From: an uncultured Lachnoclostridium sp.
GTDB taxonomy: Bacteria; Bacillota; Clostridia; Lachnospirales; Lachnospiraceae
Assembly: GCA_958425285.1 (NCBI GenBank)
Contig: CATZVV010000087.1
Coordinates: forward strand, 1-7,337
DNA length: 7,337 nt
Direction of reading: 5' to 3'
Shown here one piece after another: positions 1 through 6,579 of this stretch. The translations under genes and the position numbers were made by a program. The number at the start of each line of letters is the position of its first letter. Within the stretch, counting starts at the first letter, position 1. Under the pieces are notes generated by a model. The model saw only the letters and a program-made list of their open reading frames with translations. It had not been told where the DNA came from and did not search any database.

Positions 1-1716
1 AGCTGAAAAACTTCCCGCATTTAATGATATTACCGAATCCAGCTTAGATATATCGGTAGAGGACTCAAGCGTCTTCATGCCAACATAGCTGTCACCCTTC
101 ATAGGGCTAATATCACTCATGTCGGTAACATTATCCGCTTCCACTTCCTCCTCATCAATTGTAGTAAACATATTCATGATACAATCGGCCATATACCTGT
201 GTCCACCTACATCAGGATGTCCATCAGCCCAGTAAAACCAATTATCAAAATCCGTCTTATTAAAGGAAGACATTCCCTGCCCCGGACTTACCATAGCAAG
301 ATCATAATAATTTCCAATTTGGGAATAATCTTTTTCATGTGCGCATCCGCTTATATATAATACAAACATAAGTACAACTGCTGAGCCCTGATCCAAAGCC
401 GTACGAATGATACTTTCATATGCCTCGGCACAATCGCCTCCATCATTAACGGCAAAGTCAATAAATAAAATATCCGGATATTCTCCGTACTTCATTTGAT
501 CCAACACATCACGCTGATATCTTACAATACCAAGCGTTGATGGTGTTCCACTCATTCCCGCATTAATAAAATGTACATTACTTCCGTCACCTGCCCCGAA
601 TGTATCTTTAAACTGATGATACGACGTTTCCGCATAACAATCCGCATTATTAGTCTCTGATGCGGCAAACCCCTCTGTAATCGAACCACCTAGATATGCA
701 ATTGTAACATCCTCACCGGCTCTTGCCTTTTCGATTGCTTTCTTAATTCTTGCATTATTGCCTGTAGAGAGAGTTGAATTTCCAACCATTTCAGAATAAT
801 CCACATCTGCAAAAGGCATTGTCTGCACAGTAACATTACTAATTGTAAAATCAATCCCCGCTGCATTACTTATTTTTAGATTAAAATCATAGGAATATTT
901 TGGCACCTCAAAGGTAAATTCCTTTTGTACAGTTTCTCCGCTCGGACAACTGAAAGAAAGAGAATCTGACATTGGATCAATTGATTTTTTTGATATGTAT
1001 GCACCATTGAGTGTATAATTGAGATATTCACCTTCATAGCCTACTGATATTTCCTGTGCACTTCCCGAATTTTGTGTAAATTCAGCGGTAATTCTGCATC
1101 TGCCACCGTACAACATTGCCTTTGTCAGGGGTATACTTATTTCAGATTCGACTAGCTTACTGCTGTTTCCATCAAAATCAATTGACATTGTGTCATATGC
1201 TGGTATAATTGTTGGTTTCGCAGTTGGCTGTGCAGTTGGATCAACGGTTGGCTGAATCGATGGTTTTTCTGATGATGCTGCTGTTACCGATGGAACAGCA
1301 GATGGTGTATTATTTTCAACCACATTACCTTTCGGTGTTTTTACAACTGACTGCTTTTTATTCTTCGCTTTTACCAAAACAGAACATACTCCAATCCTTT
1401 TCTTACCTTTTTTTGTATTTTTCTTGTTTGCTTCATACACGCATATTTTTGCCTTTCCAGTCTTTACTCCCTTTACCTTTCCGCTCTTACTAACCTTAGC
1501 TACCGCTTTTTTACTGCTTTTAAAGGAATACTTCCTTTTGGAAGACCGGTTTTTAATCACAATCTTCTTTGTACTTCCAATCGTGACCGTAAGCTTTTTC
1601 GTTTTCAAGCTTGCTTTCTTCGCTGCACTTGCTGTATTTGCGCCTGACATACTGCACACAATTAATGCCAAAGCAATGACAGTGCATACTACTTTCTTTT
1701 GTTTTTGAAACATCAT
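1..1716 (-). CDS. Secreted modular SGNH/GDSL hydrolase (esterase-like), C-terminus beyond window
   Basis: The frame is open for 572 codons from ATG at 1716 to the left edge, so the C-terminus is missing. AAGGA at 1723-1727 lies 6 bp before the first of two consecutive ATGs. Residues 1-31 look like a type I signal peptide (basic start, hydrophobic core, ASA before Ala32), so the product is probably exported; there is no good lipobox. Residues 35-117 are a lysine-rich Ig-like (BIG2-type) domain. Residues 128-172 are a P/T-rich linker with QPT/DPT repeats. Residues 175-300 are beta-rich, perhaps carbohydrate-binding. The SGNH domain covers about 333-520: block I GGSIT with nucleophile Ser345, block II GMSGT at 386-391, block III AVND with Asn424, block V Asp498-Gly-His500-Pro. 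An extra domain begins after about 530. The likely role is deacylation or deacetylation of polysaccharide at the cell surface; the substrate is unknown. The fold call is firm and the substrate is inference. Confidence 0.88.
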   Translation of the reverse strand, partial: MMFQKQKKVVCTVIALALIVCSMSGANTASAAKKASLKTKKLTVTIGSTKKIVIKNRSSKRKYSFKSSKKAVAKVSKSGKVKGVKTGKAKICVYEANKKNTKKGKKRIGVCSVLVKAKNKKQSVVKTPKGNVVENNTPSAVPSVTAASSEKPSIQPTVDPTAQPTAKPTIIPAYDTMSIDFDGNSSKLVESEISIPLTKAMLYGGRCRITAEFTQNSGSAQEISVGYEGEYLNYTLNGAYISKKSIDPMSDSLSFSCPSGETVQKEFTFEVPKYSYDFNLKISNAAGIDFTISNVTVQTMPFADVDYSEMVGNSTLSTGNNARIKKAIEKARAGEDVTIAYLGGSITEGFAASETNNADCYAETSYHQFKDTFGAGDGSNVHFINAGMSGTPSTLGIVRYQRDVLDQMKYGEYPDILFIDFAVNDGGDCAEAYESIIRTALDQGSAVVLMFVLYISGCAHEKDYSQIGNYYDLAMVSPGQGMSSFNKTDFDNWFYWADGHPDVGGHRYMADCIMNMFTTIDEEEVEADNVTDMSDISPMKGDSYVGMKTLESSTDISKLDSVISLNAGSFSA

Positions 1717-1776
1717 AGAGAATCCTTCCCCTCTTTCATTTAATTTAATTTTTTAACTTATGCGATCTACCTTTTT

Positions 1777-2913
1777 TCAAGTCTGCTTGTTTCTTCGTAA
1801 TTTCAGTTTTTTCACAACAGTCTCTCGAAATAGGCAGTATGCAACAGATATAAGTGGGATAAATACAAGCATACCAACAATTCCAAACAAGCTTCCACCA
1901 ACTGTCACTGCCATCAAAACCCAAATTGAAGGAAGTCCTACGGAACTTCCTACAACATGGGGATAAATCAAATTGCCCTCAATCTGCTGCAATATCAGAA
2001 ACATAATAACAAAAATAAGTGCCTGTACCGGATCCACAATTAGAATTAAAAATGCTCCAATAAAACAGCCAACAAAAGCACCAACAATAGGTATTAAGGC
2101 AAAGACAGCTATAACACAGCTTACCAAAAGTGCATACGGAAGTCTCAAAATAGACATCGTAACAAAAAACAAACCCCCAAGAATCACTGCTTCAATGCAC
2201 TGGCCAGTAAAAAAATTCGAAAATATGCGATTTGTCATACTGGAAATTTCTTTGATGCGTTTTGCTTTTTCAACTGGCAAAAATGCTTTTAACACCATGC
2301 TCATCTGATTTGCCAGTTTTTCTTTTGAAACCAAAATGTAAATCGCAAATATCAATCCAATAACTAAATTCATTACCGTCTGCCCCACAGAAAAAACAAC
2401 ACCTGCAAACGAGCTGAGCATACCACCTAATGAATTTTGCGCAAAATCAATCAAATAACTGGAAATCTCCTCAAAATCGGGAATACTCCCTATAATATTC
2501 ATTTTCAGGTTTTCCCAGTCAAATGGCAAATCCTGAACTCTTTCCTGAACTCTAATCCAAAAGCCGGGCATTGCCTCTGCAATATTTTGAAAAGTAGCCG
2601 CAAATTCAGGAATCACCAAAAACAAAATGGCAACTACAATTCCGAAGAAAATCGCCAGTGTAAGAGCAATAGAAATCGGACGTATCCACTTCATACGCTC
2701 GTTTCTTTTGGCAATCCGATGAATTCCTTTTTCTATCGAATTCATTGGGATATGAAGAATAAATGCAATACAGGCTCCTACAATAAAAGGCATTAATATA
2801 TGCAACAATGCCAATACTCCATGCCAGACATATTCAATATAGTACAATGCAAAAAACAGCAAAACTGCATAGCTGATTAGGGCAATGGGTGAAATCTTTT
2901 TCCAGTTTCTCAT
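1777..2913 (-). CDS. AI-2E family transporter (PerM/YdbI-type membrane protein)
   Basis: This 378-residue integral membrane protein has the layout of the AI-2E transporter family. Hydrophobic segments are visible near residues 10-29, 31-55, 77-102, 165-195, 240-258, 260-292, 295-309 and 328-358, with a long soluble loop at about 103-160 between the third and fourth. Family signatures are clear in the C-terminal half: IPIVGAF at 274-280, QQIEGNLIYP at 309-318 followed by VVGSSVGLP, and GSLFGIVGM at 340-348. Length is normal for the family. GGGAGGG at 2918-2924 lies 4 bp upstream of the ATG. Members have been linked to autoinducer-2 export or to sodium/proton exchange, but most, including this one, have no known substrate, so I give no symbol. 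It lies 109 bp downstream of cysK with a candidate promoter in the gap, and 60 bp upstream of the SGNH gene, which it may be transcribed with. Confidence 0.93.
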   Translation of the reverse strand: MRNWKKISPIALISYAVLLFFALYYIEYVWHGVLALLHILMPFIVGACIAFILHIPMNSIEKGIHRIAKRNERMKWIRPISIALTLAIFFGIVVAILFLVIPEFAATFQNIAEAMPGFWIRVQERVQDLPFDWENLKMNIIGSIPDFEEISSYLIDFAQNSLGGMLSSFAGVVFSVGQTVMNLVIGLIFAIYILVSKEKLANQMSMVLKAFLPVEKAKRIKEISSMTNRIFSNFFTGQCIEAVILGGLFFVTMSILRLPYALLVSCVIAVFALIPIVGAFVGCFIGAFLILIVDPVQALIFVIMFLILQQIEGNLIYPHVVGSSVGLPSIWVLMAVTVGGSLFGIVGMLVFIPLISVAYCLFRETVVKKLKLRRNKQT

Positions 2914-2946
2914 TTTTCCCTCCCGTTACTAAAGATCTTACTCCTA

Positions 2947-2975
2947 ATCATACTATTATTTTTTTAAAAAAGCAA
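2947..2975 (-). promoter_or_regulatory. Candidate sigma-A promoter for the AI-2E transporter gene
   Basis: On the minus strand TTGCTT (2975-2970) and TATGAT (2952-2947) are separated by exactly 17 bp. The -10 matches consensus at 5 of 6 positions and the -35 at 3 of 6. The -10 lies 33 bp before the ATG at 2913, leaving a short leader with the ribosome site. The spacer is a T-run followed by an A-run. No GC-rich terminator hairpin follows cysK, so read-through from cysK is also possible. Confidence 0.5.
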
Positions 2976-3022
2976 TGCCCCGATTCATTTTACAAAACAA
3001 ATATTTACAATTCACTCTCCAC

Positions 3023-3958
3023 TTACACTGATTCAAACAATGCTGTTGACAGATACCTTTCGCCTGTATCCGGCAATATGACCACAATATTTTTTCCCTG
3101 ATTCTCCGGACGCCCTGCCAACACAACCGCTGCATGTAAAGCGGCACCAGATGAAATACCAACTAAAACCCCTTCTGTCGTTGCAATCTTTCTAGCAGCA
3201 AAAAAGGCTTCATCATCTTCAATTGTCAACACCTCATCATAAATCTTCTGATTCAAAGTATCTGGTACAAATCCTGCTCCAATTCCTTGTATTTTATGAA
3301 CTCCAGGTACTCCTTTGGAAAGTACAGGGGAACCGGCAGGCTCTACAGCAACCACTCTCACATCTGGCTTTTTCTCTTTCAAATACGCACCCACACCGGA
3401 CAATGTTCCCCCGGTACCTACACCAGCTACAAAAACATCTACTTTTCCATCTAATGCCTCATAGATTTCAGGTCCCGTTGTTCTCTTATGCTTTTCCGGA
3501 TTAGCCTGATTTGAAAATTGACTCAAAATAATGGAACCTTCTATCTTCTCCTGCAATTCTTCTGCCTTAGCGATGGCTCCTTTCATCCCCTTACTTCCCT
3601 CTGTAAGAACAATTTCTGCACCATACGCTTTTAATAATTTTCTTCTTTCAATACTCATTGTTTCAGGCATTGTAAGTATCGCCCGATACCCTTTGGAAGC
3701 TGCTACAGAAGCAATCCCAATTCCGGTATTACCTGACGTAGGCTCAATAATGGTAGCATCTGGTTTCAACTTTCCGAGTCCTTCTGCCTGCTCAATCATA
3801 GCAAGTGCTATACGGTCTTTTACACTTCCTGCCGGATTAAAATACTCCAATTTTGCAAAAATATTTGCCTCTGCATTTTCACTCTCTGCAAAATGACTGC
3901 ACTTCAAAAGCGGTGTCCTCCCTATTAACTGTGTCATACTTTCATAATAACCAGACAT
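3023..3958 (-). CDS. cysK: Cysteine synthase A (O-acetylserine sulfhydrylase)
   Basis: The enzyme makes L-cysteine from O-acetylserine and sulfide using pyridoxal phosphate, in the cytoplasm; it is the last step of sulfide assimilation. At 311 residues the length is standard. Visible family features, in order: the N-terminal substrate segment LIGRTPLL (11-18); GSVKDR with the PLP-binding Lys47; PTSGNTG (73-79) with Asn77 of the substrate/PLP loop; the phosphate-binding GTGGT loop (181-185); and ISSGA (268-272) with the serine that contacts the PLP ring nitrogen. All key residues are intact. Just before the ATG, AGAAAGG (3977-3971) and GGTGAT both match the 16S anti-Shine-Dalgarno complement, but are split by three bases. 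A strong promoter and repeat-rich operator lie directly upstream, and the leader of about 56 nt is too short for a T-box or S-box. No cysE is in the window. CysK rather than CysM is favoured by the motifs and length. Confidence 0.96.
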   Translation of the reverse strand: MSGYYESMTQLIGRTPLLKCSHFAESENAEANIFAKLEYFNPAGSVKDRIALAMIEQAEGLGKLKPDATIIEPTSGNTGIGIASVAASKGYRAILTMPETMSIERRKLLKAYGAEIVLTEGSKGMKGAIAKAEELQEKIEGSIILSQFSNQANPEKHKRTTGPEIYEALDGKVDVFVAGVGTGGTLSGVGAYLKEKKPDVRVVAVEPAGSPVLSKGVPGVHKIQGIGAGFVPDTLNQKIYDEVLTIEDDEAFFAARKIATTEGVLVGISSGAALHAAVVLAGRPENQGKNIVVILPDTGERYLSTALFESV

Positions 3959-3986
3959 ATAATCACCATACCTTTCTTGTTTTTTT

Positions 3987-4031
3987 ATTTCATACTATCT
4001 CTCTAGGAATTATATGAAATAGTATATTCAT
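3987..4031. promoter_or_regulatory. Overlapping inverted repeats at the cysK -10/start region, candidate operator
   Basis: Three related repeat pairs are packed here. ATTTCATA (3987-3994) is the reverse complement of TATGAAAT (4013-4020). ATACTAT (3992-3998) is the reverse complement of ATAGTAT (4019-4025). ATGAA (4014-4018) and TTCAT (4027-4031) form a palindrome with an 8-bp centre that spans the -10 box. The first two pairs have centres 5 bp apart. A dimeric repressor bound here would block the promoter. Rrf2-family CymR regulators control cysK in several Firmicutes, but I cannot match the site to a specific consensus, so the regulator is open. Confidence 0.5.
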
Positions 4032-4049
4032 TTTTATTTAAATTGTCAA
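4021..4049 (-). promoter_or_regulatory. Strong sigma-A promoter of cysK
   Basis: On the minus strand a perfect TTGACA (4049-4044) and TATACT (4026-4021, 5 of 6 match) are separated by 17 bp. A start near 4014 would give a leader of about 56 nt before the cysK ATG at 3958. The promoter lies wholly in the 98-bp gap between the Nudix-like gene and cysK, so cysK can be transcribed alone. Confidence 0.8.
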
Positions 4050-4056
4050 GTCCTTT

Positions 4057-4452
4057 TTAGAAATATCCTCTTTTTGCCTCATCCTTCACCGATTGTATTA
4101 CCATTTCCTTATATTCTGTCCCATAACCATTCAAGTGTTTTATGTTTTCAATTAGATTCTCTGTAGAAATTGTATATATGTCTTTTTCCTCTTTTACCCT
4201 TTCTTTTGGATCAATTCGTACAAACAGAACTGCTGTCCTCGCTTCTAATTTAGCATCAATTCCCGTAAGAGATATATAATCCAGAGTCACCTTTTCCTGA
4301 AACAAATCTCCCACTGCTCTGGCTGCAGCCGCCAATATATCCTCTCCCTCAGCTAACTGAGTATGAATTACTTCCCACCGGTCAGACATTTGTGAGCGGA
4401 TCAGCAGCCATCTTCCCTTCATTTGTATATATAAATGAACTTCCTGTTTCAT
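4057..4452 (-). CDS. Nudix-fold-like protein with degenerate Nudix box
   Basis: The product is 131 residues from the ATG at 4452, chosen because GGAGGAG lies just upstream; a longer frame from 4479 has no good ribosome site. It starts like a Nudix domain (beta strand, then GRWLLIRSQMSDRWEV at 13-28), has AEGEDILAAAARAV at 34-47 where the Nudix box should be, and continues with strands such as ARTAVLFVRID (71-81). In the box, GE and the AA-R part remain, but the REUxEE core is read as RAVGDL (45-50): the catalytic glutamates are replaced by Ala, Asp and Leu. Hydrolysis is therefore unlikely; ligand binding or a structural role is possible. The C-terminus (about 85-131) is charged and helical. 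It is divergent from the ferredoxin gene and lies 98 bp upstream of cysK, which has its own promoter. The fold is inferred from pattern only. Confidence 0.72.
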   Translation of the reverse strand: MKQEVHLYIQMKGRWLLIRSQMSDRWEVIHTQLAEGEDILAAAARAVGDLFQEKVTLDYISLTGIDAKLEARTAVLFVRIDPKERVKEEKDIYTISTENLIENIKHLNGYGTEYKEMVIQSVKDEAKRGYF

Positions 4453-4455
4453 AAG

Positions 4456-4462
4456 CTCCTCC
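4456..4462 (-). promoter_or_regulatory. Ribosome binding site that sets the start of the Nudix-like gene
   Basis: GGAGGAG on the minus strand ends 3 bp before the ATG at 4452 (GGAGG alone gives 5 bp). Upstream in-frame ATGs at 4464 and 4479 lack such a site, so 4452 is the preferred start and the first nine residues of the longer frame are probably not translated. Confidence 0.7.
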
Positions 4463-4560
4463 ATTCCGGGAATGCGCATTCCGGATTAATATGATACTTT
4501 CTTACAATATTTTATGAAGAAAAAGAACCGCTGATAATTTTATTATTAAAAAAAGCCGTT

Positions 4561-4575
4561 TTGTTGTTACAACAA
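4561..4575. promoter_or_regulatory. 15-bp palindrome between the divergent genes, candidate shared operator
   Basis: TTGTTGT and ACAACAA form perfect 7-bp arms around one central base. It sits in the 198-bp divergent gap (4453-4650), about 75 bp before the ferredoxin gene and 108 bp before the Nudix-like gene. No T-tract follows, so it is not a terminator. An extended -10 (TGC then TATTTT, 4585-4593) or CATAAT (4594-4599) could serve the plus-strand gene, with TTGTTA inside the palindrome as a possible -35; I am not confident in either. The TTGTT/AACAA arms recall redox-sensing Rex sites, but the arm spacing is 3 bp shorter than the Rex consensus I know. The rest of the gap is AT-rich; ATAAT-TTT-ATTAT at 4534-4546 is a weak low-complexity palindrome. 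Confidence 0.45.
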
Positions 4576-4650
4576 CATACATTTTGCTATTTTCATAATA
4601 AACTAACCTACGAAAAATAAAACATTTACACAGGAAAGGATTGTGAACGT

Positions 4651-5238
4651 ATGGTACGAAAAATCATTCAGATTGATGAAGAAAAATGTAATGGATGCGG
4701 TTTATGTGCAACTGCCTGTCATGAAGGTGCTATTGGAATCATTGACGGAAAAGCCCGTTTGCTTCGTGAGGATTACTGCGATGGCCTTGGAGACTGTCTT
4801 CCCACATGTCCTACCGAAGCAATTACCTTTGTGGAACGCGAGGCTGCACAATATAATGAAGCCGCTGTATTAAATCCAAGCAAATTATCAACATGGCCTG
4901 TTCAAATTAAATTAGTTCCTATACAAGCCCCTTACTTTAAAAAAGCACATTTACTCATTGCTGCTGACTGCACTGCTTATGCTTATGCTTCCTTTCATCA
5001 GGATTTTATGCGTGGAAAGGTCACCTTAATAGGATGTCCTAAGTTGGATGCTATCTCATATTCGGAGAAATTAAGTGAAATTATTCACTCTAATGAAATT
5101 CAAAGTATAACCGTAGTACGTATGGAAGTACCTTGCTGCGGCGGTTTGGAATTTGCAGTTAGGCAGGCACTTGAAATAAGTAAAAAAACACTTCCATTTG
5201 AAGTTGTTACAATTTCTACAAACGGGAGCATTTTGTAA
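4651..5238 (+). CDS. 4Fe-4S ferredoxin-domain protein with conserved C-terminal cysteine domain
   Basis: The product is 195 residues, soluble, with two parts. The N-terminal part (about 1-60) is a two-cluster ferredoxin: Cys13, 16, 19 and 23 in CNGCGLC..C, then Cys43, 49 and 53 in CDGLGDCLPTCP. The expected fourth ligand at position 46 is Leu, so one cluster has only three cysteines. The C-terminal part (about 82-195) has IAADCTAYAYASFH (Cys107), GCPKLD (Cys129) and MEVPCCGGLE (Cys162-163), patterns I recall from a widespread anaerobe family often found near hybrid cluster protein (hcp) genes. The role is presumably electron transfer or redox sensing; the partner is not in this window. Many homologues, as I recall them, have a longer linker with a CGCPG-like motif between the two parts; here it is only about 20 residues. 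AGGAAAGGA at 4632-4640 precedes the ATG by 10 bp. The DUF4317 gene follows after 93 bp. Confidence 0.85.
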   Translation: MVRKIIQIDEEKCNGCGLCATACHEGAIGIIDGKARLLREDYCDGLGDCLPTCPTEAITFVEREAAQYNEAAVLNPSKLSTWPVQIKLVPIQAPYFKKAHLLIAADCTAYAYASFHQDFMRGKVTLIGCPKLDAISYSEKLSEIIHSNEIQSITVVRMEVPCCGGLEFAVRQALEISKKTLPFEVVTISTNGSIL

Positions 5239-5331
5239 TCACTTTCAAACCTTATTCCTACTTTTCTTTCTTGCCTTTTCATGATAATATTAAATAAGTT
5301 GAAGATATGAAACTGAAGGAGAACACAATCA

Positions 5332-6480
5332 ATGAATAAGAAAGAAATTGCAGAGATAAAAAAGCAGTTTACACAAGAGAACTGTGCTATCACAAGAATT
5401 TGCAGCTGCTATGTCAATGGAGAGAAAGAAATTATAAGTAACACAAAAGATGCCTTTCTAAGCCTGCCAGAAGAAGATGAGTTTAAATACTTTGACATTT
5501 TCAAGCATACACTGTCTGGAACAATTGGGAAAAATCTGATTAATATGGACTTCCCACTGGAGCAGGAAAAAGAAGGCGGAACACAGCATTTTCTCTGGCA
5601 GCTGCGTGAAAGTGAATTAAAAGATGATGATTTGGTTAACCAAATGTATCAGCGGATCATCGGATCATATGACCATGTAGGGAATTATTATATTATATTA
5701 ATTTTTGCAGCGTATGATATTCCCGGAAGAGCGAAAGACGGTTCAGAAATGTTTGACACTTCTGAACATGTATATAACCACATTCTTTGCAGTATATGCC
5801 CAGTTGCCCTTACCAAACCAGGTCTTGGATATAACCATGAAACAGGACGCATTGAAAATCGAATTCGTGACTGGGTTGTGCAACCGCCGGCAACGGGATT
5901 TCTGTTTCCTGCTTTCAATGACCGTGATGCTGATATACATAGTCTGCTCTATTACACAAAAAATCCGGAGCAGTTACAACCTGGTTTCATTGATGAAATT
6001 GTAGGCACTGCGCAGCCACTCTCCGCCGGCAATCAAAAAGAGACCTTTAATACAATTATTACTGACACTCTCGGGGAGGACTGTGGTTATGAAGTAGTCC
6101 GTACGATTCACGAAACCCTTAACGAAATGATTGAGGAAACAAAAGAAGAACCCGAGCCCCTTACTTTAAGTAAGAATGAAGTAAAAAACTTATTTGAGCA
6201 AAGTGGAGTTCCCAATGAACGAATTCAAATTTTTGAAAAGGAATTTGCTGATATAGCCGGAGATGAACATACTACATTTATAGCCTCTAACATCGCAAAT
6301 GTTCGAAAATTTAATATTGAAACGCCGGACGTTGTTATAAAGGTGAACCCGGAGCGTTCCGATCTTGTGGAAACCCGTGAAATTGACGGACGACAATGTC
6401 TCATCATTCCAATTGATGACCACATTGAAGTAAATGGTGTATCGGTTCATACCTTTACCAAAGGACAAAAGGATAACTAA
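5332..6480 (+). CDS. DUF4317 family protein of unknown function
   Basis: The 382-residue product matches what I know of DUF4317, a family of soluble proteins from Clostridia with no assigned function. Recognisable segments are TRICSCYVNGEKE (21-33), DTSEHVYNHILCSICPV (132-148 onward to about 158), KPGLGYN (162-168), NRIRDWVVQPP (166-186 region), GFLFPAFNDRDADIHSLLYY (179-198) and NQKETFNTII (224-233). No signal peptide or membrane segment is visible. The C-terminal third holds an acidic stretch (260-268) followed by a helical region and a beta-rich tail (about 322-366). Cysteines form CxC (24, 26) and CxxC (153, 156) motifs that could bind metal. AAGGAG at 5316-5321 is 10 bp before the ATG. 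The gene is 93 bp downstream of the ferredoxin gene with no terminator between, so co-transcription is possible, and it ends 49 bp before a strong terminator. Residue ranges of the motifs are approximate. Confidence 0.85.
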   Translation: MNKKEIAEIKKQFTQENCAITRICSCYVNGEKEIISNTKDAFLSLPEEDEFKYFDIFKHTLSGTIGKNLINMDFPLEQEKEGGTQHFLWQLRESELKDDDLVNQMYQRIIGSYDHVGNYYIILIFAAYDIPGRAKDGSEMFDTSEHVYNHILCSICPVALTKPGLGYNHETGRIENRIRDWVVQPPATGFLFPAFNDRDADIHSLLYYTKNPEQLQPGFIDEIVGTAQPLSAGNQKETFNTIITDTLGEDCGYEVVRTIHETLNEMIEETKEEPEPLTLSKNEVKNLFEQSGVPNERIQIFEKEFADIAGDEHTTFIASNIANVRKFNIETPDVVIKVNPERSDLVETREIDGRQCLIIPIDDHIEVNGVSVHTFTKGQKDN

Positions 6481-6529
6481 CCAAGTCGGCGCTTTTGCAA
6501 ACACCCAATTAAGAAAGTTATTATTATAT

Positions 6530-6573
6530 AAGATACGGTGCAACTTGTAAAAAGAATTGTGCCGTATCTTTTA
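6530..6573 (+). terminator. Rho-independent terminator of the DUF4317 transcript
   Basis: AAGATACGGTGCAA (6530-6543) pairs with TTGTGCCGTATCTT (6557-6570) as a 14-bp stem with two G-U pairs and a 13-nt loop. The outer 9 bp are perfect. On the plus strand the stem runs into TTTTATTATA. In the opposite direction the stem is followed only by TATATAATAATAA, so termination of the converging flavodoxin transcript here would be weak. Confidence 0.88.
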
Positions 6574-6579
6574 TTATAC

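Noticed and set aside
1209..1708. Plus-strand frames of 94 codons rich in Leu and Phe
   Set aside because: They are the antisense of the lysine-rich Ig-like domain and P/T linker of the SGNH hydrolase, which explains the hydrophobic appearance.
1717..1776. Promoter between the transporter and the SGNH gene
   Set aside because: A TTGAAA sits at the transporter 3' end, but no acceptable -10 lies 16-18 bp downstream; co-transcription is equally likely.
2956..3162. Minus-strand frame of 68 codons overlapping the cysK 3' end
   Set aside because: It is a shadow of cysK in another frame; cysK is intact with all motifs.
3959..4056. T-box or S-box riboswitch in front of cysK
   Set aside because: The promoter leaves a leader of only about 56 nt with no terminator hairpin, too short for either element.
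5239..5331. Promoter in front of DUF4317 (TTGCCT at 5271-5276, GATAAT at 5283-5288)
   Set aside because: The two boxes are only 6 bp apart and no other -35/-10 pair has acceptable spacing.
5100..5393. Minus-strand frame of 97 codons across the ferredoxin/DUF4317 junction
   Set aside because: It overlaps two well-supported genes on the other strand, has no ribosome site of note and a composition expected of antisense reading.
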